Below are positions 13,401 to 23,278 of a stretch of 64,000 bases of DNA, one piece after another. The number at the start of each line of letters is the position of its first letter. Positions within the stretch are counted from its first letter, which is position 1. The stretch lies in contig JALJCS010000001.1 in NCBI GenBank assembly GCA_023055355.1, positions 103,977,881 through 104,041,880 of the forward strand. The letters run 5' to 3'. The stretch is from Agelaius tricolor. Its lineage: Eukaryota > Chordata > Aves > Passeriformes > Icteridae. The notes under the pieces were generated by a model. The model did not search any database. It was not told the origin of the DNA and worked only from the letters and a program-made list of their open reading frames with translations. The position numbers and the translations under genes were made by a program.

Positions 13401-16400
13401 ACCCAGCAGCCAGGCCAAAGAGACAGACCTTTGGGATGAGGGAAATAGGAAAGGACACTTAGCACTGTTCTTTGTTACCAAGCAGGAAGAGAATGTACAA
13501 GCGAGCTAGCCCTCTCCAGAACTACACCTTTTAACTGCCTGAGGGTGCTCTACCATTATCCTCCTCTCTGGGTAGCATACTGCCCTCTGAAAGATGAGAA
13601 AGCTTTTTAGAAGAAGAAAAAAACATCAGCTTTTTCTCCTTTTTTTTTTTAATTTTCTTAGGATCTACCAAACTGAATTGAAGACATTTTCAAGGCTCTT
13701 ACTTCACCCTGAGATACCTGGTTGGAGAGGTTTGCTGGCAAAATTTACTGATTGTTGCCATTATGACAAAAGAAAAAGGCAGTAATGAAATGTTGTGGGA
13801 CAGTTGTGCATTACCCTGTTGGTATTTCACCAGGCATCTCTGCTGTGTGGTCTGTGAATGTTAGAGCCCTGTGAGGGATAGTCTCCTTGGGTTTGTTTTA
13901 AGAGACTTCATTTGTATCTATGCAAGTAGAGGATATGGAAGCAAAAAAATCTATTTTACATATTGTTTGAAAGCTGTTTATCAAGAAACAGTATTTGTAT
14001 TCTTTCTTTTAGTGCTGGTTAAAACATGCTGTTTTCCAAAACATGTGTATATGTTTACACTCTGCTGCATTATAGAACAGTTCAGCATTAAAACAGAGCA
14101 GTAGAAGAAAAAGTACGTTTTTAAGTTAAAATATTGCTTTAAATATTTGAAGGTTTGAGGAAAAGGGATTTTTTTGTATGTTTTTTAATTTGAAAAAGAA
14201 ATCTTTTTTTCTTCCTGTGATGGTCTACTGAAACAGATTGAATAAATGTCAGAGCATCTGTCACCACTCTTTAGTAAAAACAGAAAACTGCTGTTAGTCA
14301 CTTATTGCTAAGATGCTTTTAATTTCAATAATGCTCTTTTTTAAAAATATATTTGCTTGTGTTTTACTGCAAAAATACTGTGCACTGTTTTCTAATTCAG
14401 ACATTTTAATACCACATTTAATTATTATATAATTATGGCTTTTTCCTGTATATAAATGGGTGTTAAAAAATAAGATTCATCTCATTTCTACTGTCAATCA
14501 CAGTTAATTCAAGTAAAAGGCGCTCTCTCTGGTTAAAGGAAGAGCAAAAACATTCAGAATATGTGTCAGACACATATATAATATTATTATAATGTAATAA
14601 TATATTAATATTCTACATAAAATATATATTGTAGAATGGAATTTAATTGTAGAATAATATTAGAAAGTTGAATATTTCCCAAAAACAAGCCAGGTCTCAT
14701 CCTTAATGAAGTCAGTTGAAAGTATTGATTTGATTTATATATCTTTGAGTGATTGTAATTCTCTAGAGGCTCAGAGTCAGGACTTCTCACACCAGGAGCT
14801 CCTTCCAAGGTTATTTTGTCAAAGTCAGTTCCATAGCCATGAAAGATTTTAGCAGAGGAAAAGGACAGGAGAATTGTTAGGAAAATGAGAACTGATCAAA
14901 TCCTATGCTGAATCAGGGATTATTAATTTACAGTTGGATGACATGTCATGACATTTGGAAAAATACATTATAACCTAAACTAGTCTACAAAACCAGATTT
15001 TTTTTTTTTTTAAAGAGAGTGATGTCTGCAAAATTGTGAAAGATGTGGCCAAAACAAAACCCTAAAAAACTGTGTACTGTCTACACTGGAAAACTCAGGA
15101 ATTCAAATTGCATTACAACAATAATAATTAGGCTTTGCAATTCTTTTACACATATTTCATGTAGTTACAAATTTACACTAATAGGCAAACTTGTTCCCTA
15201 AATTTTGATATGCACAGCTAAACAAAGTATTAATGTGCTGGCTGCTATCAAGTCATTCATTTTCATTTGAAATCCCATAGTGCTTATTACTTTTTGTAAA
15301 TGACAAGAAAGGTAACAGCAAAATCTGAAGTTTACAAAATTATTTTACTTAATCCGAACTAGAGGATTAAGTAAAACGTTAGAGAGAAGTAAACAAATGA
15401 GAGATGATGTTCAGAATAAATAAGTGAAAAATAATTTATATATGAATAAAGTCTTAAACTGCTTGCTCACCTCTATCTCAAGAAAGAAACCATTAGTCAT
15501 TGCAGTAATTGAGAGATATTTGCTTAATTTACAACTGCAGTCAGAAAGCAAACAAAACATTAAGCGCATAAGAAGTAAGATAATGAATAGCATAGAGTTT
15601 CAAAGTTTTGTATAAATCAATATCTTGGCATCCTCTGGAACACTACACATATACACTATAGCATCGTGCTAGGAGATAGATTAGTACAAGATCCCAGCCT
15701 TTATCTATTTTTCCAGCTTCCACCAGACTTTGAAAGATGAAGGAAGATTCAGTGCACAAGTGAAGGGAACAGGGAAGGATGTTTGCCAACACCAAGATAA
15801 GGCAGCTGGGGATGAAGGGGAATGTTACCTAAATGTCCTGTTTCCTGTCCCAAGAAGGTCCATTTTTTTCTTGGTTTCTTACCTTAAAATAAAAGAACTA
15901 TGGGGAAAAGGGAGGCCTGGAGAGAATGGCCAGGATCAAGGAAGACAATAATTTGAAAAGAGATTTAAAAGACTGGGTTTTTTTTTTTTTTTACAAAAAA
16001 TGTTTCTAGAAAAAGTTGTGATGTAAGCATATTAAATAATGAATGGCCCACAGAGGATACTTGTCTGTGTTTCTGGTCTTGTAGCACAGTTAAAAAGACA
16101 TCATAATGGTAGTAAAAAGAATCAGGGTTTTTAAAAAACAATAGGAGAAAATATTTCCTTGCAGAATGTGTAATTAAACCATGGGCTTCATTTCCAACAT
16201 CTTAAGAATACCAATGAGGAAATTAAAAATGGCTGCTTAAGTAGTTTGCCTCAAGATGTAAACTGGACACTCACTACGGGAGATCACTCTAGTGGAATGG
16301 TATGTGATTTATGGGAATATCTGGTTACTGCATCCTCAGCAGAAGAGTCTAGCACTAGAAAGGAGAGAAGGAAAAAATTGAACACCCAGGTATACAACCT

Positions 16401-17526
16401 CCAAGGTACAAGAGATAACAGAGACAGCACCAGAATCAGGACTCATCAGCGCTGATTGGCAGGCCATCGAAGGAATAGCACAAAGACTTGAGGAGGTTCA
16501 AACTGAGTTTCCCAACTGATAAGAAAGGGGATACAAGATTATTCTTAGTCTTATGGGAAAAAGCAGATTTATTGGTGAATAGCTGAGGTGTCATGCAGTA
16601 TTATATAAAATTTACTGTGGAACAGTTAAAAGAAGAACCAAAGACATACAGATCTATGCTAGCAAATTCCCCCTTTTTTTGAGGGCTCTGGTACTGGTGA
16701 TTGTTCAATTCAGGCACAGGACCACACAGCCCAAGTCTGACAAAACAGACTAATTTCTTTTAATATATTTCCTGTGTGAAAAAAAAACACCCTCTTCTTA
16801 ACTACCAAAATTTATATGAACAGAGAAAAAACATGGTATTGTATAAGAAATTTTCACACTAAACAAGAAATTATATTGACTCGATTTTGTGCTTTTCAAT
16901 AAATAAAAACAACATAAGAATAGCTTGTGCTTAATGTTTGTACTATCCTTACCTATAAACACCCCAGTTCCATTTCACTGTGACAATCAGCCTGTAACAA
17001 AGATTATATTTACTGTGGTAAGTACCATGCATAAGGATCATATTTCATGCAAGTTATTTTTCAAATTTAATGTTATGTAGGTAGCAGTTTTCATGGTCGT
17101 AAAATTGAGTTAACTTAAGAGAGACCTATAAAAATTAGATTGTGTATATCAAATACAGTGGCAAAATGTCACACTGAAATCCATTGCAGTAGCCTGCATA
17201 ACTATGTATGCAGAACATTGGTTCAATTCACTCTGGAATAAACACTGGAGCATGCAAAAACCTGCAACTTCTATTCAATGCAGTGGTAATTTGACAAGAA
17301 TAAAAGAAAGATTTTAATATATTATTTTTTTACTGTATGACACATTTCTGCAGTACTATATTCCAGTTCAGCTAAGCATTTGGGAATATTAACATTTATT
17401 TCTGCGGTTCTTAAACACGTTCTTAAGTGAAATACTGATGGACCATCAAAGAGCAGAGCACTGTCAGGACTACATAAACAGTGCCTTTTAAACAGTCAGA
17501 GGTAAGTTTTCAGAGAAAGAGTTCCA
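10431..17526. other. Anonymous AT-rich DNA, no gene seen
   Basis: About 7 kb with no repeat family, RNA gene or coding region that I recognise. Features visible are T/G-rich low-complexity sequence (10815-10860), an AT-rich stretch (about 14570-14640), and T-runs of a dozen or more bases near 14999-15012 and 15969-15991. ORFs of 60-77 codons look random. Old, unrecognisable transposon sequence could still be present. Confidence 0.5.
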
Positions 17527-18385
17527 CATCACAGAATATGATGAGTTGAAAGGGACCCACAGGAATTGAGTCCAGCTCCTGGCTCTGCACAGGACCATCC
17601 CTGAGAGTCACACCATGTTCCTGAGAGCATTGTCCTATCATTTCTTGGACTCTGTCAGGCTGGTGCTGTGACCACTTCCCTGGGGAGCCTGTTCCAGTGC
17701 CCAAACATACTGGGGTTGAAGATTTTTTTAACATACAACTTAAAATTCCTCCAACGCTGTTAGCATTCAAAACCACAATCACACAAGTGATTATATGTGG
17801 TGCTTTTTATTAAGAGCTCTGGGTGTCAGGAATATTCAACTCAAATCTGACTCCAACCATACATTCGAGATGATTGTGTTTTTATATCCTATCGTTATAT
17901 AACTTTCATGTTAATTATTAAACTTATATTGTTCTATTGTATACATAGATTTCAGTCAAGCATGGCTTCTCATGGTTCCCCCTTAAATTTCTAACATAGT
18001 TTCTCATGATTCTTCTTATGATTATACAATAATTATGTTTAGTTACTAAACAATCACCACATCTAACAATTAAATCATTTATCATACTGCTTACGCAGGT
18101 GCAGTGATCTGAGAAAACACAAAGCCTAACATTTTCAAAGTCTATTTTTAACATTTTCCAGGGCTCCACTATCAACACAATTTCAGGCCATTTCCTCGAG
18201 TCCTGTCACTGGTCACCACAGAGAGCTGGTGAGGCTGACCCAGTGCAGAGCAGAGGGACAATCCCCTTCCTTGCCCAGCTGGTGATGCTGTGCCTGATGT
18301 ACCCCAGGACAGGGTTGACCCTCTTGGCTGCCAGAACACTACTGGCTCATATCCTACTTCCCACCAACCAGGACCCCTTTCTGTG
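17527..18385 (-). mobile_element. CR1 LINE, interrupted by an LTR
   Basis: Two colinear halves of one minus-strand CR1. The 3' half is 17527-17757: ATCACAGAATATGATGAGTT, then 'GAAAGGGACCCACAGGAATTGAGTCCAGCTCC', 'CACCATGTTCCTGAGAGCATTGTCC' and 'ACCACTTCCCTGGGGAGCCTG'. The 5' half is 18175-18385: TTTCAGGCCATTTCCTCGAG, TCCTGTCACTGGTCACCACA, then, after a deletion, GTGCAGAGCAGAGGGACAAT and GATGCTGTGCCTGATGTACC. The two halves meet in the CR1 consensus at 'CTGGCGCAACTTCAGGCC', so the sequence between them (17758-18174) is an insertion. The element ends at about 18385 where an oppositely oriented CR1 begins. Confidence 0.85.
17758..18174 (-). mobile_element. ERV1-type solo LTR nested in CR1
   Basis: A 417-bp block beginning TGTTAG and ending CTATCA on the plus strand, the TG...CA ends expected of an LTR, with imperfect terminal inverted repeat (TGTTAG/TGATAG). 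It interrupts a CR1 at an identifiable point. The flanks are ACGC (17754-17757) and ACAC (18175-18178), a 4-bp target duplication differing by one CpG-type transition; 4 bp is the size typical of ERV1 (gammaretrovirus-like) integrations. On the minus strand an AATAAA lies at 17811-17806 and a TATAAAA at 17886-17880, giving the order U3-TATA-R-polyA-U5 and fixing the orientation. No internal retroviral sequence is adjacent, so it is a solo LTR. Confidence 0.75.
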
Positions 18386-18391
18386 GTGTAA

Positions 18392-19700
18392 GTGAAACCC
18401 AGTAGGATGACTCCTCTGACTGGAGTGCCCTGTTGGACAGAGTTACAGGCTCTTCAGGAGGGTAGGCAGGGCAGAGGAGGCAGAGGGGCAGCGCTGTATG
18501 TAACAGAAGGTTTAGAATATGTGGAGCTCACAGCTGACAACGGCACAGTTGAGTACCTCTGGGTAAAAATTAAGGGGCAAACAAATAATGTGGATGTCAT
18601 TTTGGGAGGCTACCACAGACCTCCTAGCCAGGATGATGGTGGTGATGAATTATTCTTTGAGGAGCTAAGGGACACTTCCAAGTCAACTGCCCTTTTCCTC
18701 ATGAGGGACTGCAACTTTCCAGAAATAAACTAGGAGTACCACACAGCTGGTAAAACCCAGGACAGTAGATTCCTGATAAACCTGGATGAAACAGGTCCTA
18801 AGGAAGCCAACTCAGAAAGGCACCCTCCCTTATCTACTGTTTATCAAGAGAGCAGATCCTGTGAGAGAAGTTGAGACAGACAGCTCTCTTGGCTTCAGCA
18901 AGCACAAAGTGATCAAGTTTAAAATCTCTGTTGACAGGAGGAAACATGTTGCCATCTCATTGCAAAGCCCCCATACCTTCTCGGTGTTTTCTCATGGGCA
19001 CCTCCTCGCAGCACTGACTCCTTCTTCTTCTTCACAGTACAGCCAACAAACTCCAACTCTCTTTGCAGCACAACCAAAAAAAACTCCATCCCTCTCCTCA
19101 ACCAGCTAACCCACTCTTTTGTAGCACTCATCTCCTTATTGAACACAGCTGTGGCCTATTAAGGGCAGGCCTGTTCCTGTTCCTGTTCCTAATCTTTGGT
19201 GATTTGTACAGCTGCAACTCCTCAGGTGTGAGACTACCTTCTGCACTATTCTCTTACATTCTATCCCTCCACAGAAACATGCTAGCAAAACCTCAACTCT
19301 GGACATGAGGGGTGCTAACTTTATGTTGTTCAGGGAATTAGTAAGGTCACTAGGGAAAATGTTGCAGGTGCTGGGGTCCTTCAATTCTGTTCACTTTTTA
19401 AACATCACCTCCTAAGGACACTGGAGCAGACAATTCCCAAATATCAGAAGTCAAACAGGCAAGGCAGAAAGCCAGCTTGGCTGAACAGGAATCTTCTCTC
19501 AGAAGTGAGGAAAAAAGGAGGAAATTTTCCTAATTTCCTCAGAAATGAGGAAAAAAGGAAATTGTGTGCCCAGTGGAAGCCAAGTCAGGTGACGTGGAAG
19601 AATACAGAGATGCTGATAGCCATTGTAGGAGAAAATTTATGTGGCCAAAGCTCAACTGGACACAAAGCTGGCCAGAAATGTGGGTGACTATAAAATGTCT
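18392..19700 (+). pseudogene. CR1 ORF2 endonuclease pseudogene
   Basis: Intact CR1 ORF2 encodes an apurinic-type (EEP family) endonuclease followed by a reverse transcriptase; it nicks target DNA for reverse transcription. Here the first frame reads through 'ALYVTEGLEYVELTADNG' and 'YHRPPSQDDGG' to 'LMRDCNFPEIN', where the family GDFN motif has become RDCN. It stops at 18731 (TAG in place of a tryptophan codon). After a frame change the homology continues as 'VLRKPTQKGTLPYLLF' to 'KFKISVDRR', where the SDH catalytic motif has become SKH. An LTR then splits the frame. Homology returns at 'KTSTLDMRGANFMLFRELV' and, near 19640, at codons for 'KAQLDTKLARNVGDYK'. Stops, frameshifts, changed active-site residues and the insertion make it non-functional. 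The ATG at 18392 is only a chance methionine. Confidence 0.85.
18947..19273 (-). mobile_element. ERVK-type solo LTR nested in CR1 ORF2
   Basis: A 327-bp insertion with TG...CA ends (plus strand TGTTGCCATC ... CCCTCCACA) flanked by a perfect 6-bp direct repeat GAAACA at 18941-18946 and 19274-19279. Six-base duplications are typical of ERVK/alpha-beta-type retroviral integration. The CR1 reading continues in register on either side once the insert and one repeat copy are removed, which confirms both borders. On the minus strand a TATA-like CTACAAAAGA lies at 19124-19115, so I place the LTR on the minus strand. It contains a (GTTCCT)3 run near 19172-19190. No retroviral internal sequence is next to it, so it is a solo LTR. 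The small ORFs it contains are not genes. Confidence 0.85.
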
Positions 19701-19796
19701 ACTCAAACTTTTCTTAATACACAGCAATCAAAGATGATTTTGAAGCTTACAAAATCAGGAAAAGCACACTTCATTGAGTAAAAAGGAAGAAATCAA

Positions 19797-20450
19797 TGTT
19801 GTAGGTTAGCTTTGGTAATGGCCAGAATAGCCAGAAGCCTGTTCTCTCATTCTCATTCCTGCTCCTCAATAGAAAAAAGTGGAGAAAATAACATGAGAGA
19901 GCTTATGGCTGGAGATAATGACAGGGAGATCAATTACTATCATAGGCAAGACAGATTTAGTTTGGGGAAAGTTAATTTATTGACAAGTAAAATAGATTTG
20001 AGTGGAGAAATATTGGAACAGAATTTTTCTCTTCCCTCTCCCAAGTCCAACTTCATTCCTTCATTCTTGCCTTGGGTCACACTCAACCTCCAAGCAGTGC
20101 AGAGGCATGGCAGTGATTCAGCCCATAGCAACTCCTCCGCCTTTCCCTCCCCTTAGACTTTTCCCCTGCTCCCACATGTACTTTCTGTGGGATGTACTTT
20201 CTCCTGGGAATGTGCCAGCTCCAGCATGGTCCTCGCCAGGCTGCATTATGGTTATCTGCTTCACTGTGGTCCTTCCCATAGGCTGCAGGGAAAGCTCTGC
20301 TCTGGTGCCTGGAATATCGTCTACCTTGCTTCCCTCACTTTGGTGTTCATAGTTCTGTTTCTCACTTTTTCCCCCTCCTCCTCTGCCTTCTCATTTTTCA
20401 CTACCCTTTCTTAAAGATGCTTTCCCAGAGGCTCCACTACCTGGATGTTT
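19797..20450 (-). mobile_element. ERVL-type LTR, 5' part decayed
   Basis: Reverse complement of an avian ERVL-family LTR. On the plus strand it opens TGTTGTAGGTTAGCTTTGGT (the LTR 3' end), then 'ACAGGGAGATCAATTACTATCATAGGCAAGACAG', GTTAATTTATTGACAAGTAA with a minus-strand AATAAA at 19981-19976, the 'CTCCAGCATGGTCCTC', 'GGGCTGCAGG'-type blocks and 'TTAAAGATGCTTTCCCAGAGGCTCCACTAC'. The same blocks, in the opposite orientation, occur in the LTR at 28055-30182, so the two are relatives. The right end fades out near 20450, so the LTR 5' end is missing or decayed and no target duplication can be read. The 114-116 codon plus-strand ORFs here are antisense LTR reading frames. Confidence 0.75.
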
Positions 20451-22799
20451 CAGTGCTAGAACTCAATTTTGAAAAAGCCAGAGATGTTTCTTTAGGACTT
20501 TGATGCATGATAAAAAAGGGAACTACATTCCTCAAATCATCTGGAAAAAGCTTTGTGGAATGTATAAATGTGCCAAACACTCTGCATAGTAAAAATAAGC
20601 TTAAAAATCAGCAAGGGCATGGAATTGTAAATGTTAATATTCAAAAATAAATTATTACAATCATCATTTATGATTTTTTGCATATAAGATCAGAAACAGT
20701 AAATCTTTAGGATTAAATATGCACCCACAGTAATCATTGCTCTGAAAGCTAAATGAGGGTGTACATAAATGACTCTGCTGAAACTCAACATTTTTATAAA
20801 CAGGAATAGTCCTTAGATTTATGAAAATTCGAAAGTGTCCTTGACCTCTTCTTTCCCCTCTGCTCTTTCACTTTGTACTTTCACATTCTCTGGGATATGC
20901 AGAGATGTCCCCTATTCATTCAAATTTCAAAATGAGTGGAACTTTTATAAAACAAAACAAATTTTTATTTCAGGCCTCAAAGCAGTCTTTCTAAATTCCT
21001 GATAATTTTAAGGGAAAATCTGGAAAACTGGTCTAGATTAGAAATAATTATCTTTTTTACAAAACAATGATGATTAAAGGAGAAGTAAAAACTAAACAAT
21101 TGCTTTTTTATCCCATTTCCCTTTCAGAAGCAGGGTAGAATTTACAATTCCAAAATACTTCAAATTAAACCAATACACAGAAGGAAAACCCTTTTGGTGC
21201 CTTTACTATTCATTATTTTATTTCTTACTTCTAATGCTGCTCTTTTTCTCCCATCTTGCAACTTGCTTCCAAACATCACTATTCAGCCTTTTCATCATTT
21301 CCCATCTCTCAGCTCCAGTTTCAGTGCTAATAGTTTAACATTTCTTTCAGCCAGAAACAATCTAGGTCTTCATAAGCATTTCAGAATACAGAAAGCTTTG
21401 TTTCATCAAAAAAAAACCCTTTTAAATTTACTTTGACAGTCTGTGACAGAAGGAAAGTATTGGAAAACAGTATATTGACAGGTGTCTGCCAATAAAACAC
21501 CATGGAAAAAGTTTTAAAGGCCAGGCCAATGATTTCACACAGCACAGTGACAAGTTAAATATGGCAGACATGGTTTCATTGTGTGAAGATATCCAACTTT
21601 GATATACACCAAAATATAACAGAAGACCCTTGAAGTCTACAAAGATCTCAGTGACTACGGGCAAGCAAGGTTTGTTAAATGACAGGAGGGAGGGCATTGA
21701 ACTTGGGTGCAGAAGACATCTGGTAACATCATTGCTGTCACCATTTCAGCCACCTGGTTACTCTGTAAGCAGTGGACACACACCTAGAGTAGGTTCACAA
21801 CTGAGAAAAAATTAGATATTTTCCTTTGTGAAGAACATTAGGGACACAAAGTGTAGTAATTTTCATAACTCCTGCACCTAATAGTCTTTGAAGACACTTT
21901 GGGTGGACCAATAGTAAAATCAAAATTATGATACAGCAATCACAACAATGAGAGGAACTTTATAACATGATTTTATTTTTATCTTAAATAAATTTATTCT
22001 CTGGAAGAAACAGCACTGACACAACATAGGACTGGAAATCATCTATTGTTGCCATTAGCTCTTTTAACTCCATCTAGAAACACATTTAATTTTTTTTACT
22101 TCCACTGGCACTTCAAAGGATGATCCTGGTTGCTTTATAACATAAGAATTCCTTCTCTCTTCTAGCTCATGGCAAGCACCTACACCCTGTTTCTCTCTAT
22201 TTTTAGTAATACCTGAAACATTATGCTCAGGGATAACCATTACTTTCTCGGTGGCCATACGACATGCATAATTATTAAACTTCAGTTTTCATCATATTGA
22301 ATCTCAGAGATGTTCTCTGACTAATCAAAATAGACAGATCTTTTTCTTCCTCTGTCATTTTTATCTACTCTGCACAAGTTTATTGTGGATTTTGCTATTA
22401 ACTCCTGAGCAGGTGACCTTGAACTTGCTTTCATTATTATATTACTTCCAATTTCTCTTTGTTAAAGCTTGAAAGTAGTCAGTTTCCTGTATAACATTTA
22501 GATCATCCCCTGTGTTGAAACACGTTTATATCAGCACCAAATTTTACTGTCTCATTACACCTTCTTCTATCAAGGGCATCTAGTAACACTGTGTTCAAGA
22601 TTCAGATATTTTCTGAGTTTAACGAATGCATATTATTGAGGAGACATTTAGGCCTCAACACTCTTTTTCTAAATCCTATCAGAATTAAGAAACTGTCCTG
22701 ATTCAACACTTTGTATTTTTTTCAGCAGATATAATTGCTTCATAGTAATAGAAGGCAAATGGCATGCATCAAAGAAAGGGAAGTGATTCTTCCCCTCAA
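20451..22799. other. Anonymous AT-rich DNA, no gene seen
   Basis: No repeat family, RNA gene or coding region that I recognise. ORFs of 61-89 codons overlap on both strands (for example 21428-21697 minus against 21630-21815 plus), as random ORFs do. Confidence 0.55.
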
Positions 22800-23278
22800 G
22801 TCCTGTGTCTTCACTATGAGAAGGACAGAGGTGCTGCAGAGAGTCCAGAGAAGAGACTGGAGCTGGTGAAGGGTCTGGGACAATAAGTCATATGAGGAAT
22901 GGCTGAGGGAGCTGGAGTTGTTTAGCCTGGAAAAGAGGAAGCTCAGGGGAGAGCTCCTGAAAGGAGAGTTTAGCCAAGTAGGGAGTGGTCTCTTCTGCCG
23001 TTTCTCAAGTGAAAGGGCAAGAGGAATGGCCTTAAATTGCACCAGAGGAGGTTCAGACTAGATATTAGAGAAGTTTTCTTCACTGCAAGAGTGGTTAGAC
23101 ATTGGAATACTTTTCACAGGGTAATGGTGGTGTTGCCATCTCTGGAACTGTTCAAAAGGCATCTGCCTGTAGAAATCAGATGATACGATTTAGGGGTGAT
23201 TATGGTCATGCTGAGTTGATGAGTGGACTAGATGATCTTGAAGGTGTCTTCCAACATTGATGTTTCTTTGATTCTGTA
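22800..23278 (+). mobile_element. CR1 LINE 3' fragment
   Basis: About 480 bp of plus-strand CR1 including the 3' end. Blocks visible: GTGCTGCAGAGAGTCCAGAG, 'GGAATGGCTGAGGGAGCTGGAGTTGTTTAGCCTGG', GAGGAAGCTCAGGGGAGAGC, 'GGTTCAGACTAGATATTAGAGAAGTTTTCTTCACTG', 'GTGGTTAGACATTGGAATA' and a terminal GGTGTCTTCCAACATTGATG followed by TTTGATTCTGT. 5' truncated. The minus-strand 100-codon ORF at 22740-23042 is the antisense of this element. Confidence 0.9.

Larger units (their letters stand above)
18386..19700 (+). mobile_element. CR1 LINE ORF2 remnant, interrupted by an LTR
   Basis: A plus-strand CR1 piece covering the ORF2 endonuclease and the linker towards the reverse transcriptase, in two parts (18386-18946 and 19274-19700) separated by an LTR. 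It starts around 'GACTGGAGTGCCCTG...TACAGGCTCTTCAGGAGGG' and runs through the endonuclease codons. After the insert it resumes exactly in register with the CR1 consensus at GCTAGCAAAACCTCAACTCT (19282-19301). It has no CR1 3' tail, so it has lost the reverse transcriptase and 3' UTR. It abuts the minus-strand CR1 head to head at about 18385. Confidence 0.85.
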
